From Anadara kagoshimensis (Eukaryota > Mollusca > Bivalvia > Arcoida > Arcidae), in NCBI GenBank assembly GCA_021292105.1, contig CM037871.1, positions 22,626,057-22,690,056 of the forward strand: 64,000 bases of DNA, given 5' to 3'. Position numbers and translations under genes: made by a program. Of this stretch, positions 39,832-51,634 are shown one piece after another (position 1 is the first letter of the stretch; each line of letters starts with the position of its first letter). The notes beneath the pieces were generated by a model. It was not told where the DNA came from, did not search any database, and saw only the letters and a list, made by a program, of their open reading frames with translations.

Positions 39832-40648
39832 TAAATAGTAGTTTTCGTCAACGGATGTGTACGTTTAATTAAAATGATCACGACACCCTGTCCTTTTTGT
39901 AATCAGTTAAATGTCAAAGCTTTTATTCTTTATTCTCGGATCTTCGCCTCGATTTCAATCACTTTGAGATATCTAGTCAACAGTCTCGGAGGATAGACAG
40001 GATTTTCCCATATTCAAAATTTTCATATTTTCATTTTCATAATAAAATCGTCCGTGAAAATTAAAACTGCTTTCAACACTGATAGCTGTGAATATATTTG
40101 TGTTGATTATAAACTTTATTCAACTTAAAATGCTATATAAAGAGCATATTTTGTGTTTATTTATCGATATCACTTAGCGTAAATTTAAAAATCCAATATG
40201 GCGACGACAGTAAATAACCACATAGTAGGTCAAAAAGACCTAAATAGTAGTTTTCGTCAACGGATGTGTACGTTTAATTAAAATGATCACGACACCCTGT
40301 CCTTTTTGTAATCAGTTAAATGTCAAAGCTTTTATTCTTTATTCTCGGATCTTCGCCTCGATTTCAATCACTTTGAGATATCTAGTCAACATTCTCGGAG
40401 GATAGACAGGATTTTCCCATATTCAAAATTTTCATATTTTCATTTTCATAATAAAATCGTGCGTGAAAATTAAAACTGCTTTCAACACTGATAGCTGTGA
40501 ATATATTTGTGTTGATTATAAACTTTATTCAACTTAAAATGCTATATAAAGAGCATATTTTGTGTTTATTTATCGATATCACTTAGCGTAAATTTAAAAA
40601 TCCAATATGGCGACGACAGTAAATAACCACATAGTAGGTCAAAAAGAA
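39832..40648. repeat. 409 bp tandem duplication, two near-identical copies
   Basis: Unit 1 at 39,832-40,240 and unit 2 at 40,241-40,648, each starting TAAATAGTAGTTTTCGTCAA and ending CATAGTAGGTCAAAAAGA. By eye only a few substitutions separate them (for example CAGTCTCGG/CATTCTCGG and CGTCCGTG/CGTGCGTG). This is a recent duplication in intron 1, or possibly a haplotype-merge artefact. Confidence 0.9.
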
Positions 40649-41481
40649 GAACGTTGGTGTGAACTGACAATATAGTCTTTTTTGTTGGGTTTTCGGAGGG
40701 GCTTTTACTTAATGAATTTTTATGATTTTTATCTTAAAATAATCATATTAAAATATATATATGCAGCAAATAAAAATTACCAAATATTTTTGCACAATCG
40801 TCGATCAACTTTTTGGTGTTATAACTTTTTTTCTACCACAGATAAAAGGAAGCTGCAAACGATGGATAATAGATAATTTTTTTTCTGATTGGTCCTAAAA
40901 ATCAGGGTCCTGGATTAATTGCAGTCCCTTCGGAAATAAAAACTTATTTACCCCTTTCTAAAATGATTTACCCGAAAATCGGCCCTTAAGTGTATTACAC
41001 TTTTTACCTGGAATTTTTACAATTAATACACAATATCTCAGGTGTAAAAATCTCATAACAAAACTATTGTATTTCATTTTGTTTTCAATGATATAACTCT
41101 TTATTAAGAAAAATAAAAACAACACCTAACAAAATAGAATTAAATGAATTTAAATGAAAAGCAGTCACAGGTAATGACCTGGCCATGGGGTTGCTACAGT
41201 ATGTTTGAAAACTTTCCTATAAAGTTTTATTTACCTTGTAATCACGATGATAACTTGCACAGATGTCCAAAAGTGCATATTTCTTACTGATTTGATTCAT
41301 AACAGTACTGGTTGTCACTTGATAATGAATCCGTTAATTAGAAGCTGATAATAATAAAATCCTCAGACACTTACAATGTGTTCAGTAATTTGTAACAGTT
41401 AAAATCCAGGTAGATTAATTCACTGTCAAAAACTATAAATAGAGCGGTGTCTGGTTCTTTTGAAGTACATGTATTGATTTT

Positions 41482-42107
41482 TATACGCCCGTCATATGAC
41501 GGGACGTATTATGTTACGGTGCTGTTCGTCCGGGCGGGCGTCTGTTAACAATTTGTATTCCGTTCAATAGAGACCACAAACATTTATGGATTCAAATGAA
41601 ATTTGGTATACAGCTTTACCATGGTAATACCTTGTGCAAGTTCGAATTACAACTTTTTCAGATTATTTTTGGAGGAGTTATGCCCCTTTTTTAACTTAGA
41701 AATTTTTGTATGTATGACCATGTGGTTTCCGATCATTAGAGCCTACAACTATTTATGGATTCAAATGAAATTTGGTATACACATTTACGATGTTAATATC
41801 TGGTGCAAGTTCGAATTACAACTTTTTCAGATTATTTTTGGAGGAGTTATGCCCCTTTTTTAACTTAGAAATTTTTGTATGTATGACCATGTGGTTTGTA
41901 TTCCATTCAGTAGACAATACAAACATGGATTTAAATGAAATTTGTTATACATTTACATCTTAATCATGGTAATATCTCGTGCAAATTTGAATTACAACTT
42001 TTTTGGGTTACGAGTTATGGCCCGAACACGGAGTTGGTCTCAGTAAATAGTACTACTCGATCAATATAACACGGGCGTATAATGCTACGCTCGGCGGTGC
42101 TCTTGTT
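41482..42107 (-). mobile_element. Second Helitron-like family (AACAAGAGCACC... ends)
   Basis: Read on the minus strand it starts ACAAGAGCACCGCCGAGC, has an inner CATTATACGCCCGT about 24 nt in, a core of ~169 bp direct repeats (starts near 41,591, 41,760 and 41,930), and ends with the 16 bp palindrome CCCGTCATATGACGGG followed by CGTATAA and an A-run. The inner TTATACGCCCGT is the inverse of the terminal ACGGGCGTATAA, an asymmetric terminal inverted repeat. The layout matches the AACAAGAGG family, although internal sequences are unrelated. The two 60-90 codon frames here are repeat by-products. Confidence 0.7.
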
Positions 42108-42367
42108 TTATCACCTTTCAGTGGGGCTCACAGCGGAATTAAATTACCTGGACATTTAAAATCAGTAAAAAATAATATTATCAGACCGCTTAATAATACT
42201 TAAATTCAAAGTAATTTAATTGTTGCAGAGGATTATGTTGGACATTTCAGTTGTCCAAAAATTATCAATTAATTATCAATCAATCCATATTAAGAAATAT
42301 TTCCCCTTTTGTACAACCATTCTCGTCAACCGTCTGTAGTTGGGAGATGTAAATTATTAGAACAACA

Positions 42368-42545
42368 AGTTGTGCAAGAATGGTTTATACCAATTCAGGC
42401 CTTTTAAGTTCACTTGGTCAATTTATATATATCCATCAATAATTTAACATTTAAATTAGCACTGAAAGATGTAAAAACAACGATTTTATTTTATTTTTAT
42501 TCAAATTAATTGTGAATTAAATCAATGACTTTAACAATGGAGAGT
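42368..42545. repeat. Dispersed repeat (partner 53,815-54,690)
   Basis: It shares TTGTGCAAGAATGGTTTAYACCA, CACTTGGTC, CATCAATAATTTAAC and GGTTTTATTTTATTT-type blocks in order with 53,815-53,880 plus 54,560-54,690. The partner is split by a ~680 bp insertion. Confidence 0.5.
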
Positions 42546-42654
42546 AATACAGCTTAACTCAAACGAAGTAAATGGTCATAGTGCAGGGTTTAAATACATG
42601 TGTATATGTTTTTCATTTAATGACAACACCAGTTGATAATGTGTCATGAGGAGT

Positions 42655-43920
42655 TCTGATGATATGATGATGATGATAACGATGGTGGTTGTGGTGGTGA
42701 TGAAATTGAGTTCTGCAGATGATGTCACCATGTTAATGTAATGCGACATGGTGATTGTGGTGGTGACACGAGTTCTGATGTTGATGATGATGATGGTAAT
42801 TCATTATAAAAATGATGTCACCATGTTGATGATGATGTGACAAAGATTTTTGACATGTAGATTTGTGATGATGATGATGATGTCTTCATGTTGATGATGG
42901 CGTGACATGAGTAAATCTGATGATGATGACAATGTTTTCATGTTAATGATGACATGAGTAAATATGATGATGATGATGATGATGATAGTTTATCATGATG
43001 GTGACATGAGTTCTGTTGCTGCCAATGATGATGATGATAATGTGACATGAGGATTTCTGATTATGATGATGATAGTGGAGATGACATTAAGTTCTGCTGC
43101 TGCTTATAATTTTTATTTGATGTTGATTCATGATAATGTCACCATGTTGATCTTGATATGACATGAGTTATTATGAATTTGATGTGATGATGATGATGAT
43201 GATGATGGTGGTGGTGTGGTATGAGTAAATGTGATGATGATGATGACAATGTCCTTATGTTGATGATGACATGAGTAAATCTGATTATGGTGATGATCTG
43301 ATGATGGTGGTGGTGACATTGATTTCTGCTTCTGCAGATAATGATGATGATTCATAATAATAATGACGTCACCATGTTGATGATGATGTGTCATGAAGAT
43401 TTGTGATGATGATGATGATGTCATGTTGATGATGACATGAGTAAATCTGATGATAAAGTTGGTGATTATCTGATGAAGATGATGATGATAATGATGGTAG
43501 TGATGACATTATGTTCTGCTTCTGCCAATAATGATAAAGACGATGATGATTTGACATGAGTTATGATGATGGTTTATGATGACGGTGACATGAATTCTGT
43601 TGCTGCCAATGATGATGATGATGTGACATGAGGATTTCTGATAATGATGATGGTGTGGATGACATTGAGTTCTCCTGCTGCTTATAATGATGCCGATTCA
43701 TGATGATGATATGACATGAGGAATGATGATGATGATGATGATGATGATGGTGGTGGTGACATGTCAGTTCTGTTGCTGCTACTGCTGATGATGATGATAC
43801 TGTTACAATCATGTGACATGAGGATTTCTGATAGTGAAGAATTTGATAATGATTATGGAGATGGTTGTGACGTGACACAAGTTCTACTGTTGCTGCTCAT
43901 GTCACATCATCATCAACATG
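42655..43920. repeat. GAT-rich complex minisatellite
   Basis: Degenerate (GAT)n punctuated by GTGACATGAG, TTCTGTTGCTGC and ACCATGTTGATGATG motifs. A long-range copy is visible: TTCTGTTGCTGCCAATGATG at about 43,011 recurs at about 43,595 with similar flanks (~584 bp period). His-rich (minus strand) and Asp-rich (plus strand) frames are repeat by-products. Confidence 0.9.
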
Positions 43921-44637
43921 GAGAAATCATCTTCATCAAAAGAAAATTGTAGTGCTTTCTGAAGTCCTTCCGATTTTCAGAGTACAGTCCATCAATACAT
44001 TTCTTTGTATTTGACGAATGTAAGATCTAATACACTTTGAATACAAAATATCATATTGATAATGCATGTATGTGAACATCATTTGATCAATCATGAGTGT
44101 GTTTAAAAGTTTACACAAGTCCTATAAAAATCTGACAGTTACTGAAATATGCTGGTATATTTTCCTTCAACTTCTATGTAATATGCCAGTCACAACTTTC
44201 AAAACCCCCATATCTGTATGAATGGGTAGATTACAATTTTCTTCCCTTTTACAGCATATTTGCAACTACGCTGTAGATCAGCACTGCAGTGCTATGTTTT
44301 TCGTTTTCTAGCAATAATGGTAGTTTTCATTTTATAAAGAAAAAGTAACAAAATCTTTTATTTCAGTATAGCTTGTGTCTTTATAATAACCCACATATAG
44401 ACATTCAGTTATCTGTATTCAAATAATATTATTACAAGTAAATCAACCTATCTTTTGTTGCAGTATAATACATGTATTAAAGTATCTTATAAAATCACAA
44501 TACTGCAAGATTATCTTTTTCCAATAATGTGGATTTTGTCGATTTTTCGCAATTTCATTCCAAGGTTTAATCACAAAGCAGCAATAGTATTCAGTTTGTT
44601 GTGTACATGTTGAGTATATATATTGTATATTATACAG

Positions 44638-44828
44638 GATGTAGAAGTTCTGCTGTTAATATGGAAGCCAGACCAGCTGACGCTAAGATGATCACACGTA
44701 GATGCATCGTTGCTAGGTTACAGGAGATGTCTATATCTAAATATAGAGATTTGATACAGGAGAATGCAGGAGCACTGCTGATATTGCTTCCTCAGAATCT
44801 GTCTCAGATATCAGATATTGATAGAAAG
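44638..44828 (+). CDS. NCLN: Nicalin, exon 2
   Basis: The acceptor TATACAG precedes base 44,638 and the donor AAG|GTTGGT follows 44,828. Joining exon 1 rebuilds a GGA codon and reads on as CRSSAVNMEARP, matching the vertebrate NAVLNTEAR region. It continues with RRCIVARLQEM and GALLILLPQNLSQI (vertebrate GAVVIILP). These 191 bases run from phase 1 to phase 0. The domain is the luminal, apical-type N-terminal part of nicalin. Upstream in-frame codons from 44,601 are intronic. Confidence 0.9.
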
Positions 44829-44919
44829 GTTGGTGCTAATATTTTTGTTGCTTTTCACTTTTGATTTAAGTTAAATTGTAGTTTTAAGTATTGTTGCTTT
44901 CCCTAAAATCTGTGATACC

Positions 44920-46843
44920 CAGGGCTCAAAATAAGGGTGAAGTTTGGCGATATCGTGAACAAAATAGTAGATCGTTTGTTTTGTATGAAAATTCAATAAC
45001 ATAACAGACCTTCTCAGAATGTTGCTTTTTTAAAAAGGAATCCATAAATAAAAGCATTTTCCAATTGAATGATTGAAAATGAGTAAAATCATCTCTAGAA
45101 ATTTGGAGTCAGGCTGACATTTGGTTTTAAACAAGGGGGATAACTCAATCAGAAAATAAGTGCACATAGTGGGCCTATACATTTATGAATCCTAGTCATT
45201 TCGGCACCGGGTCATTTTGGCACTTGGCAAGTCATTTCGGCACCTGTCCTGAGTCATTTCGGCACCTTGCTAATACACTTACTATTAATGGCTGATTAAT
45301 CGTTAGTATTGTAAATTATTGGTTATCTATGACTTTGTCATAATTCTGAGAACATAATTATAATAATCGCACTATCGACGTTTTCCCTCTACACAACCCA
45401 GTACACATATCATTTTTATCAAATTTATACAATGTTTATATGTAACACTCAAAATTTACTTCTTTAATTCTGTTGAATTAAGTTTAAAAAATACAAAATT
45501 CCATTATTTTTATGGTATCAAATGACAAAATATTGGCAGAAATTCATTTTCATTTTCTTTTGCAATGAAGTTAAATATTGTTCTATAAAAATTTATAGAT
45601 ATACAGAAATCATTAAAATCTGAGTATAAGACATTGGTCTTAGTATATGATTCTATTATTGTATTTTGTAAATAAAACGTCATTTAAATTAAAATCTGTG
45701 TGCAAACAATTTTTTCACAAATTTCTGCAGAAATTGGTGTTTTCAATGAAAAAAAAAAATAAAAATAAATTGTATATTGTTGCAATACTTTTGTCTTGTT
45801 ATTGTATTTCATTTTAAGTAAATATTCTCGATTGGCTACTCAATCAAAATATTGAAAAACATGAAAAGAAGCATATGAAACACTTTTAAAAACATTTTGG
45901 CAACAACAATCAATCCACGCTCCCCGGACTCTTCAAAACATTTCCCACTCTAATCAACCAGTCATTTCTTTATTATTACATACACCTAAATAATTTGTAA
46001 AAGTAAATAACCACAGTACTGCTGATACACGGGTAATTATTATTATTATTATTTTTTAATTTTATTAATTTTAAAGTATTGCTACTAAAATGCATTCTCT
46101 AGTAATTTTATTGAAATGATTTAAATTTAAAAAAATTTGGAGGTGCCGAAGTGACCGATCGTAGATGCCGAAGTGACCTATTGTAGATGGTGAAACAACC
46201 TGGTGCCGAATTGACTCGGTGCCGAAATGACTTTTTGTACAGGTGCCAAAATGACCTGGTGCCGAAATGACTTGCACCCATATTTATGATAAGATTTCTT
46301 TTTTTTTTTATGTTTATAATCATTGTATTTTTAAAATTAATTATTAAAACAAATTGTACATTTACTTCACATTTACATTGTATATTTAGACAGTGTTAGT
46401 GATGTGACAATGTAATATTATTAGGACATGTTTATATGACCAATGTGTTTTGTTTTAATAAAATAGCCTTCAAATTACAATAAACATCAGAACAATATTT
46501 TTATTAAATTATTATCAGTATGGCTGCACTGAGCTTGTACATATATAATTCTACAAAAAAAAAAAAAAAATAGAAAAAGGGGAAAATAATTAAGAAGAAT
46601 TTTACATCTTGGTTTATTTGATAAATAATTAATATTACATTTATGTAATATGCAAGTCCTAAATAATAGGGATGCTCCCGTTTATAAAGACAAATAGCTT
46701 GGAACATGCGTCGCCACATATTAAATTTCTCGGCGGAAAAACTTCTCCCTGTTTTGAAAAACTTCTCCCTAATCTTGGCTGAAGGAGAAGTCACTTCTCC
46801 CTGTTGTCACTTCTCCCTGTTTAAAAATCTAATTTGAGCCCTG
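44920..46843. mobile_element. hAT-like non-autonomous element, host of a nested element
   Basis: Inverted ends CAGGGCTCAAA (44,920) and TTTGAGCCCTG (ending 46,843), flanked by the direct repeat GATACC (44,914-44,919 and 46,844-46,849). CAGGG ends are typical of hAT transposons, although the duplication here is 6 bp rather than the usual 8. Subterminal ACTTCTCCCTG repeats lie at the right end. It has no transposase. Confidence 0.75.
45189..46281. mobile_element. Nested 1.09 kb element with GTGCCGAAATGAC repeat ends
   Basis: Both ends are built from short repeats: AGTCATTTCGGCACC and variants at 45,194-45,267, and the inverse GGTGCCGAAATGACT and variants at about 46,140-46,272. A direct repeat ATTTATGA flanks it (45,181-45,188 and 46,282-46,289), an 8 bp target-site duplication. 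It is inserted into the element at 44,920-46,843. It is non-coding. Confidence 0.75.
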
Positions 46844-47028
46844 GATACCTCCCTGTTGTTAAGAATGGGGTCCCTCAAGGCAGCATCCTCAGGTTCAGTT
46901 TGATTCCTAATCTACATGAATCAATGATGTGTTTAGCTAATATGTGGATTCTGTTTTGTGAAAGTTTTTTTTTTGGTTGTGCATTACATGTACTTTTGTA
47001 AATAATGTGATTTTTTCTTTGTTGGTAG

Positions 47029-47170
47029 AATTTGCAGACTATTGAGAGAGAACTTGGTGAAGAAACCAGTATCCCTGTCTACTTTGCTACAGAGACTGAT
47101 GAGCTGTCTCAGATACATGATGATATTGTAGCAGGCAATTCTGCAAATGAAGCCAGTACAGCCATGGATG
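47029..47170 (+). CDS. NCLN: Nicalin, exon 3
   Basis: The acceptor TTGGTAG precedes 47,029 and the donor GATG|GTATGT follows 47,170. In phase 0 it reads NLQTIERELGEETSIPVYFA, matching the vertebrate ETAVPVYFA segment, then a divergent polar linker ending STAMD. It is 142 bases long, ending in phase 1. A GT/GA microsatellite starts immediately after the donor (47,171-47,201). Confidence 0.9.
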
Positions 47171-47201
47171 GTATGTGTGTGTGAGAGAGAGAGAGAGAGA
47201 G
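47171..47201. repeat. (GT)n(GA)n microsatellite at the exon 3 donor
   Basis: GTATGTGTGTGTGAGAGAGA and further GA units. The first bases form the 5' splice site. Confidence 0.85.
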
Positions 47202-47589
47202 CAGGGGGGTATTGGTAGTTCATACCGGTATATAATATGACATTGTAAATTTATGGAAAGCAAATCTGTTAAGGAAGCCAATATATCCATGGAAGGATGG
47301 TGAGTTGAAGGGAAGCAGACAGTAATTGACAATTCTCTCCAAATAGCTCTATAAATTGCACTACAACTCAAGTTGGCTATAGTACTAGTTTAAAGTGTCA
47401 ATTCCTACTACCACAGTCTAAATTAAACATCTTCTGGACTGGATATTTTATTCTTGTAAGACAATGATTCAGTTTACACAGGTTACTTTACATAACTATG
47501 TTAATGATATCTTTTAAAAAGTTCATTAGTTTGTACACATAGTAAATAGTAAACTTTATTTATCTTATTTTTATATAATTTTATGATAG

Positions 47590-47684
47590 CTTTAATGGGA
47601 GCAGCCACAGCTAATGGGTTTCAGATGGTGATAAATGGTGCTAACTCCAAACCCCTGCCAGATTTTCAGATAAGTAATTTACAG
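47590..47684 (+). CDS. NCLN: Nicalin, exon 4
   Basis: The acceptor TTATGATAG precedes 47,590 and the donor ACAG|GTAACA follows 47,684. Phase 1 in, phase 0 out (95 bases). It reads ALMGAATANGFQMVINGANS, matching vertebrate TATANGFQMV, then KPLPDFQISNLQ. Vertebrate nicalins have the same order of blocks before the LTGLGG segment of exon 5. Confidence 0.9.
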
Positions 47685-48060
47685 GTAACATATAATAAAG
47701 ATATTGTAGATAAGTGTTAAAATGTTCAAGGATTTTCCTGGCCATTTTGGGAAAGGGGCCTCGGAATAAAATTGGGAAAAATTGATCATCAAAATCCACA
47801 TTTTAGAAAAATGGAAAAAAGAAGATACCATACTTTGATTTACTCATTTTTACAACTTCTGATAATAATCTTACAGTACTGTGTGTATAAATTTGTTTTA
47901 AACGAGTTTCATTCCTTGTACCAGACATACGTTGAATACACATCACCATATGTGTAGATGCAGATTATTAAAAAGATATACAAAAAAAAGACCAGAATTT
48001 TGTCACCTTTTCCCGTTGTTTTTTTTTTTTTTTTTTTTTTGCAGAGGCCATGAAATTAGG
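47685..48060 (+). other. Start of nicalin intron 4 (intron spans 47,685-51,634)
   Basis: Phase 0 intron from GTAACA to TTTGTAG. A T-run (about 48,019-48,040) precedes element B. No other feature is seen in this part. Confidence 0.7.
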
Positions 48061-50111
48061 AACAAGAGGCCCATGGGCCTGATACGCTCACCTGACAACT
48101 AATGGCTAGCTGATAGATTTAAAGAAAACATAAATACTAAACCCCAATGACTTTTTTCTTTAAATCATGATAACTGTTGTATCAATACCTACAACATTCT
48201 AATATAAATGCCTATACAAAAAGTTAATAGTTTTCAAGATAGTTAACCATTTCAGTGTTGTTTCACATCTGTGACCTTGACCTTTGAACTCATGACCTTT
48301 TTCTATACATCAATATGATCGTTGTATCAATACCTACAACATTCTAATATACATGCCTATACAAAAAGTTTATAGTTTTCGAGATAATTAACCATTTCGG
48401 TATTGTTTCGCATATGTGACCTTGACCTTTGAACCCATGACCTTTTTCTATACATCAAAATGATCGTTGTATCAATACTTACAACATTCTAATATACATG
48501 CCTATACAAAAAGTTTATAGTTTTTGAGATAATTAACCATTTGGGTATTGTTTTGCATCTGGGACCTTGACCTTTGAACCCATGACCTTTTTCTATACAT
48601 TAAAATCATTGTTGTATCAATACCTACAACATTCTAATATACATGCCTATACAAAAAATTTATAGTTTTCGAGATAATTAACCATTTTGGTATTGTTTCA
48701 CATCTGTGACCTTGACCTTTGAACCCATGACCTTTTTCTATACATCAAAATGATCATTGTATCAATACCTACAACATTCTAATATACATGCCTATACAAA
48801 ATGTTAATAGTTTTCGAGATAATTAACCATTTCTGTATTGTTTCGCATCTGTGACCTTGACCTTTGAACCCATGACCTTTTCTATACATCAAAATGATCG
48901 TTGTATCAATACCTACAACATTCTAATATACATGCCTATACAAAAAGTTTATAGTTTTCGAGATAATTAACCATTTTGGTATTGTTTCGCATCTGTGACC
49001 TTGACCTTTGAACCCATGACCTTTTTCTATACATCAAAATGATCGTTGTATCAATACCTACAACATTCTAATATACATCCCTATACAAAATGTTTATAGT
49101 TTTCGAGATAATTAACCATTTGGGTATTGTTTCACATCTGTGACCTTGACCTTTAAACCCATGACCTTTTTCTATACATCAAAATGATCGTTGTATCAAT
49201 ACCTACAACATTCTAATATACATGCCTATACAAAAAGTTTATAGTTTTCGAGATAATTAACCATTTCGGTATTGTTTCACATCTGTGACCTTGACCTTTG
49301 AACCCATGACCTTTTTCTATACATCAAAATGATCGTTGTATCAATACCTACAACATTCTAATATATATGCCTATACAAAAAGTTTATAGTTTTCAAGATA
49401 ATTAACCATTTCGGTATTGTTTCACATCTGTGACCTTGACCTTTGAACCCATGACCTTTTTCTATACATCAAAATGATCGTTGTATCAATACCTACAACA
49501 TTCTAATATACATGCCTATACAAAAAGTTTATAGTTTTCGAGATAATAATTATAATCAGAGGTAAAAAAAATTAGGTCACGACCTTCACAATTGACCTTG
49601 ACCTCAATTTGAAGATACTAACAAGAAGATGTCAAAACTGAAAACCCCATGTCATTATCTGGTCAAATAGTCAAGTTATAACAATTTGAAGCTATTTTAC
49701 GATTTTTTCAAAATTAAACGCAAAAACGCGTAACCTATTTTTTATCCGAATTTCACAAAATGAACAAACTATAGGCTTAAGACCCTAGAGAAGCCAAATA
49801 TCACATCAGATTTTTTCTCCAATCAGTACTTTCGGAGAAGAAGATTTTTTAAGATTTTTGCACCCCTAGGTCACCTTGACCTAGTTATGGTAGCCATGGC
49901 AACGCCACGAACAAATCTGAATTGCACCGGCCCATATATACTTCTGACAAAGTTTCATTAAAAACTGTCCAGTAGTTTCAGAGGAGAAGTCGAAAATAGG
50001 TGTTAACGACGCACACACGCACACACGCACACACGCACACACACCACACACGCACATACACACACGCTGCGCTATGCCATAAGCTCACATGACCTTCGGT
50101 CAGGTGAGCTA
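48061..50111 (+). mobile_element. Helitron-like non-autonomous element B
   Basis: Same family as element A: AACAAGAGGCCCATGGGCC, then CGCTCACCTGA, then about nine ~145 bp direct repeats (48,190-49,540) each holding CTGTGACCTTGACCTTTGAA, then a ~560 bp unique arm with an (AC)n/(CG) tract (50,009-50,065), the hairpin TGACC-TTC-GGTCA and the terminus GGTGAGCTAA. It sits in nicalin intron 4 in the same orientation as the gene. Confidence 0.8.
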
Positions 50112-50394
50112 AAAATGAATGCTTTTGGCATTTGGAATAGTTTGTTTTAGTGGATCTCGTGAATGACCAGAAAAATTCCTAATGTATTGATTTATTGATA
50201 AGTTATGAGTCTCTTTTAAGTACATCTGGATTTAAGTTTTCTTGAGAAATAATGATGTATCAGAAACTGAACATGTCTTTGTGTACATCTTATTGGGAAA
50301 AAACTTTCATCAGTTATTTCTCAGAAAATGTAGGATAGTTATGATTTATGTGACAAACTACCTTTAACTGCTGTGGTTGTTAACAGTTTATTAT

Positions 50395-51305
50395 CCCTCT
50401 GCCAATAGTGGTGAGGGGATATAGTAATACTCCTGTCCGTGTGTGTGTGTGTTTGTAGACATATCCAATATGGCCACCATTACTATAAATAGCTAAAATC
50501 CATAAATGGCCATTAGGCTCATTACAGCCTTATTTATGTACTGATTTTGTTGAATTTTAAACATAGAAAAAAGAACTAAGGTTTTAAGCTCACTTGAGCC
50601 ATAGGCTCAGATGAACTATTGCTATCTATCTTCGTCCGTCGTCCGTCGTGTGTAAACTTTTTACATTTTAATCAACTCCGCCAAATTGGATGATATTTGG
50701 CAGTAATGAAGTCTGGGTGAGGGGCTTTTAGATTTGCACAAATAAAAGGATTATGTCCCCTTTGGGCCCCAAAAAAAATTTTTTTGTATAGGCATGTATA
50801 TTAGAAGAATAGGTGGTGGTCTCACGAACATCTTGATATATTAATAAATGTCATATGTTCAAAAATCAAGGTCACAGATGCCAACAAATCCCAAAATGGC
50901 CTAGATTTTTGATTTGTGCTTTTGCTTTGACTATTTTAGCCTCAAGTGGTTACTATTATAAAAGATTTTGACATTGTGGTTTCAGTATTTATGTTTTCTT
51001 CAAATGTATCCCCTAGTCATTATTTATCAGGTGAGCGTATCAGGTCCAATGGGCCTCTTGTTATATACAGATAAAGGTCATGGGTTCAAAGGTCAAGGTC
51101 ACAGATGCAAAGGTTTAATGAAATTGTTAATTATCTGGAAAACCATAACTTTTTGTATAGGTATATATATTGCAATATTATATAGGTATTGGTCTAAGAA
51201 TCATTTTGATATCTAGATGAAGGTGGTGGGATCAAAGGTCAAGGTGATAAATACCAAAAGTGTTAGTTATCTGGAAAACTAAAAACTTTTTGTATAGGCA
51301 TATAT
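50395..51305 (-). mobile_element. Diverged Helitron-like element split by element D
   Basis: The left piece (50,395-50,585, with a GTGTGTGT tract and ATATCCAATATGGCCACC) and the right piece (51,062-51,305, with AAAGGTCAAGGTCACAGATG) are both typical of this superfamily in reverse orientation. They are separated by the short element at 50,586-51,061. The outer termini are too eroded to place exactly. Confidence 0.5.
50586..51061 (-). mobile_element. Helitron-like element D, short deletion derivative
   Basis: Reverse orientation: TAAGCTCACTTGAGCC-ATA-GGCTCA hairpin at the left, CAGGTGAGCGTATCAGG with GGGCCTCTTGT at the right end (51,061). At 476 bp it lacks the internal tandem array, keeping one repeat fragment. 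Confidence 0.65.
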
Positions 51306-51440
51306 AGAGAGGTTCTTACACGAGTGTTCATGTAATATTGAATTTATTAAAAGAGTGGAATAATTTTTTATCCACAGGCCTTGGCGAGTTGCATTAATAA
51401 ATTATTTGATGATTCTTTTTATTATATAATCAAGGGAAAT
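51306..51440. repeat. Diverged copy of the TTTATTATATAATC family
   Basis: It shares GTAATATTGAATTTATTAAA, CCTTGGCGAGTTGCAT and TTATTATATAATC with 53,046-53,192. Confidence 0.55.
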
Positions 51441-51634
51441 TTTTTTTTATGAAGATACAAACTGTCTTCATTATAAACAAAGAGCTGATGGACAGAGAGC
51501 TCCTTGGTAACAAGCATACCACATTCCTGTTATATATGTATGTGTCAGAGTAGTGAAAACTTTCACAATGTTGATTACATAATGTACTAGCCTTGAGCTG
51601 AATCATTTTGTCATTTAAATATCTTATTTTGTAG

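Larger units (their letters stand above)
37874..44637 (+). other. Nicalin intron 1 (6.8 kb)
   Basis: Phase 1, from GTAAGA to TATACAG. It holds the 409 bp tandem duplication, the 41,482-42,107 element and the GAT-rich minisatellite. In 37,930-38,590, 39,280-39,831, 40,649-41,481 and 43,921-44,637 I see no gene or classifiable repeat. Confidence 0.8.
44829..47028 (+). other. Nicalin intron 2 (2.2 kb)
   Basis: Phase 0, from GTTGGT to TTGGTAG. It is almost entirely filled by the nested CAGGG elements at 44,920-46,843. Confidence 0.8.

Noticed and set aside
43128-43878. His-rich and Asp-rich frames
   Set aside because: Direct translation of degenerate (GAT)n/(ATC)n repeats.
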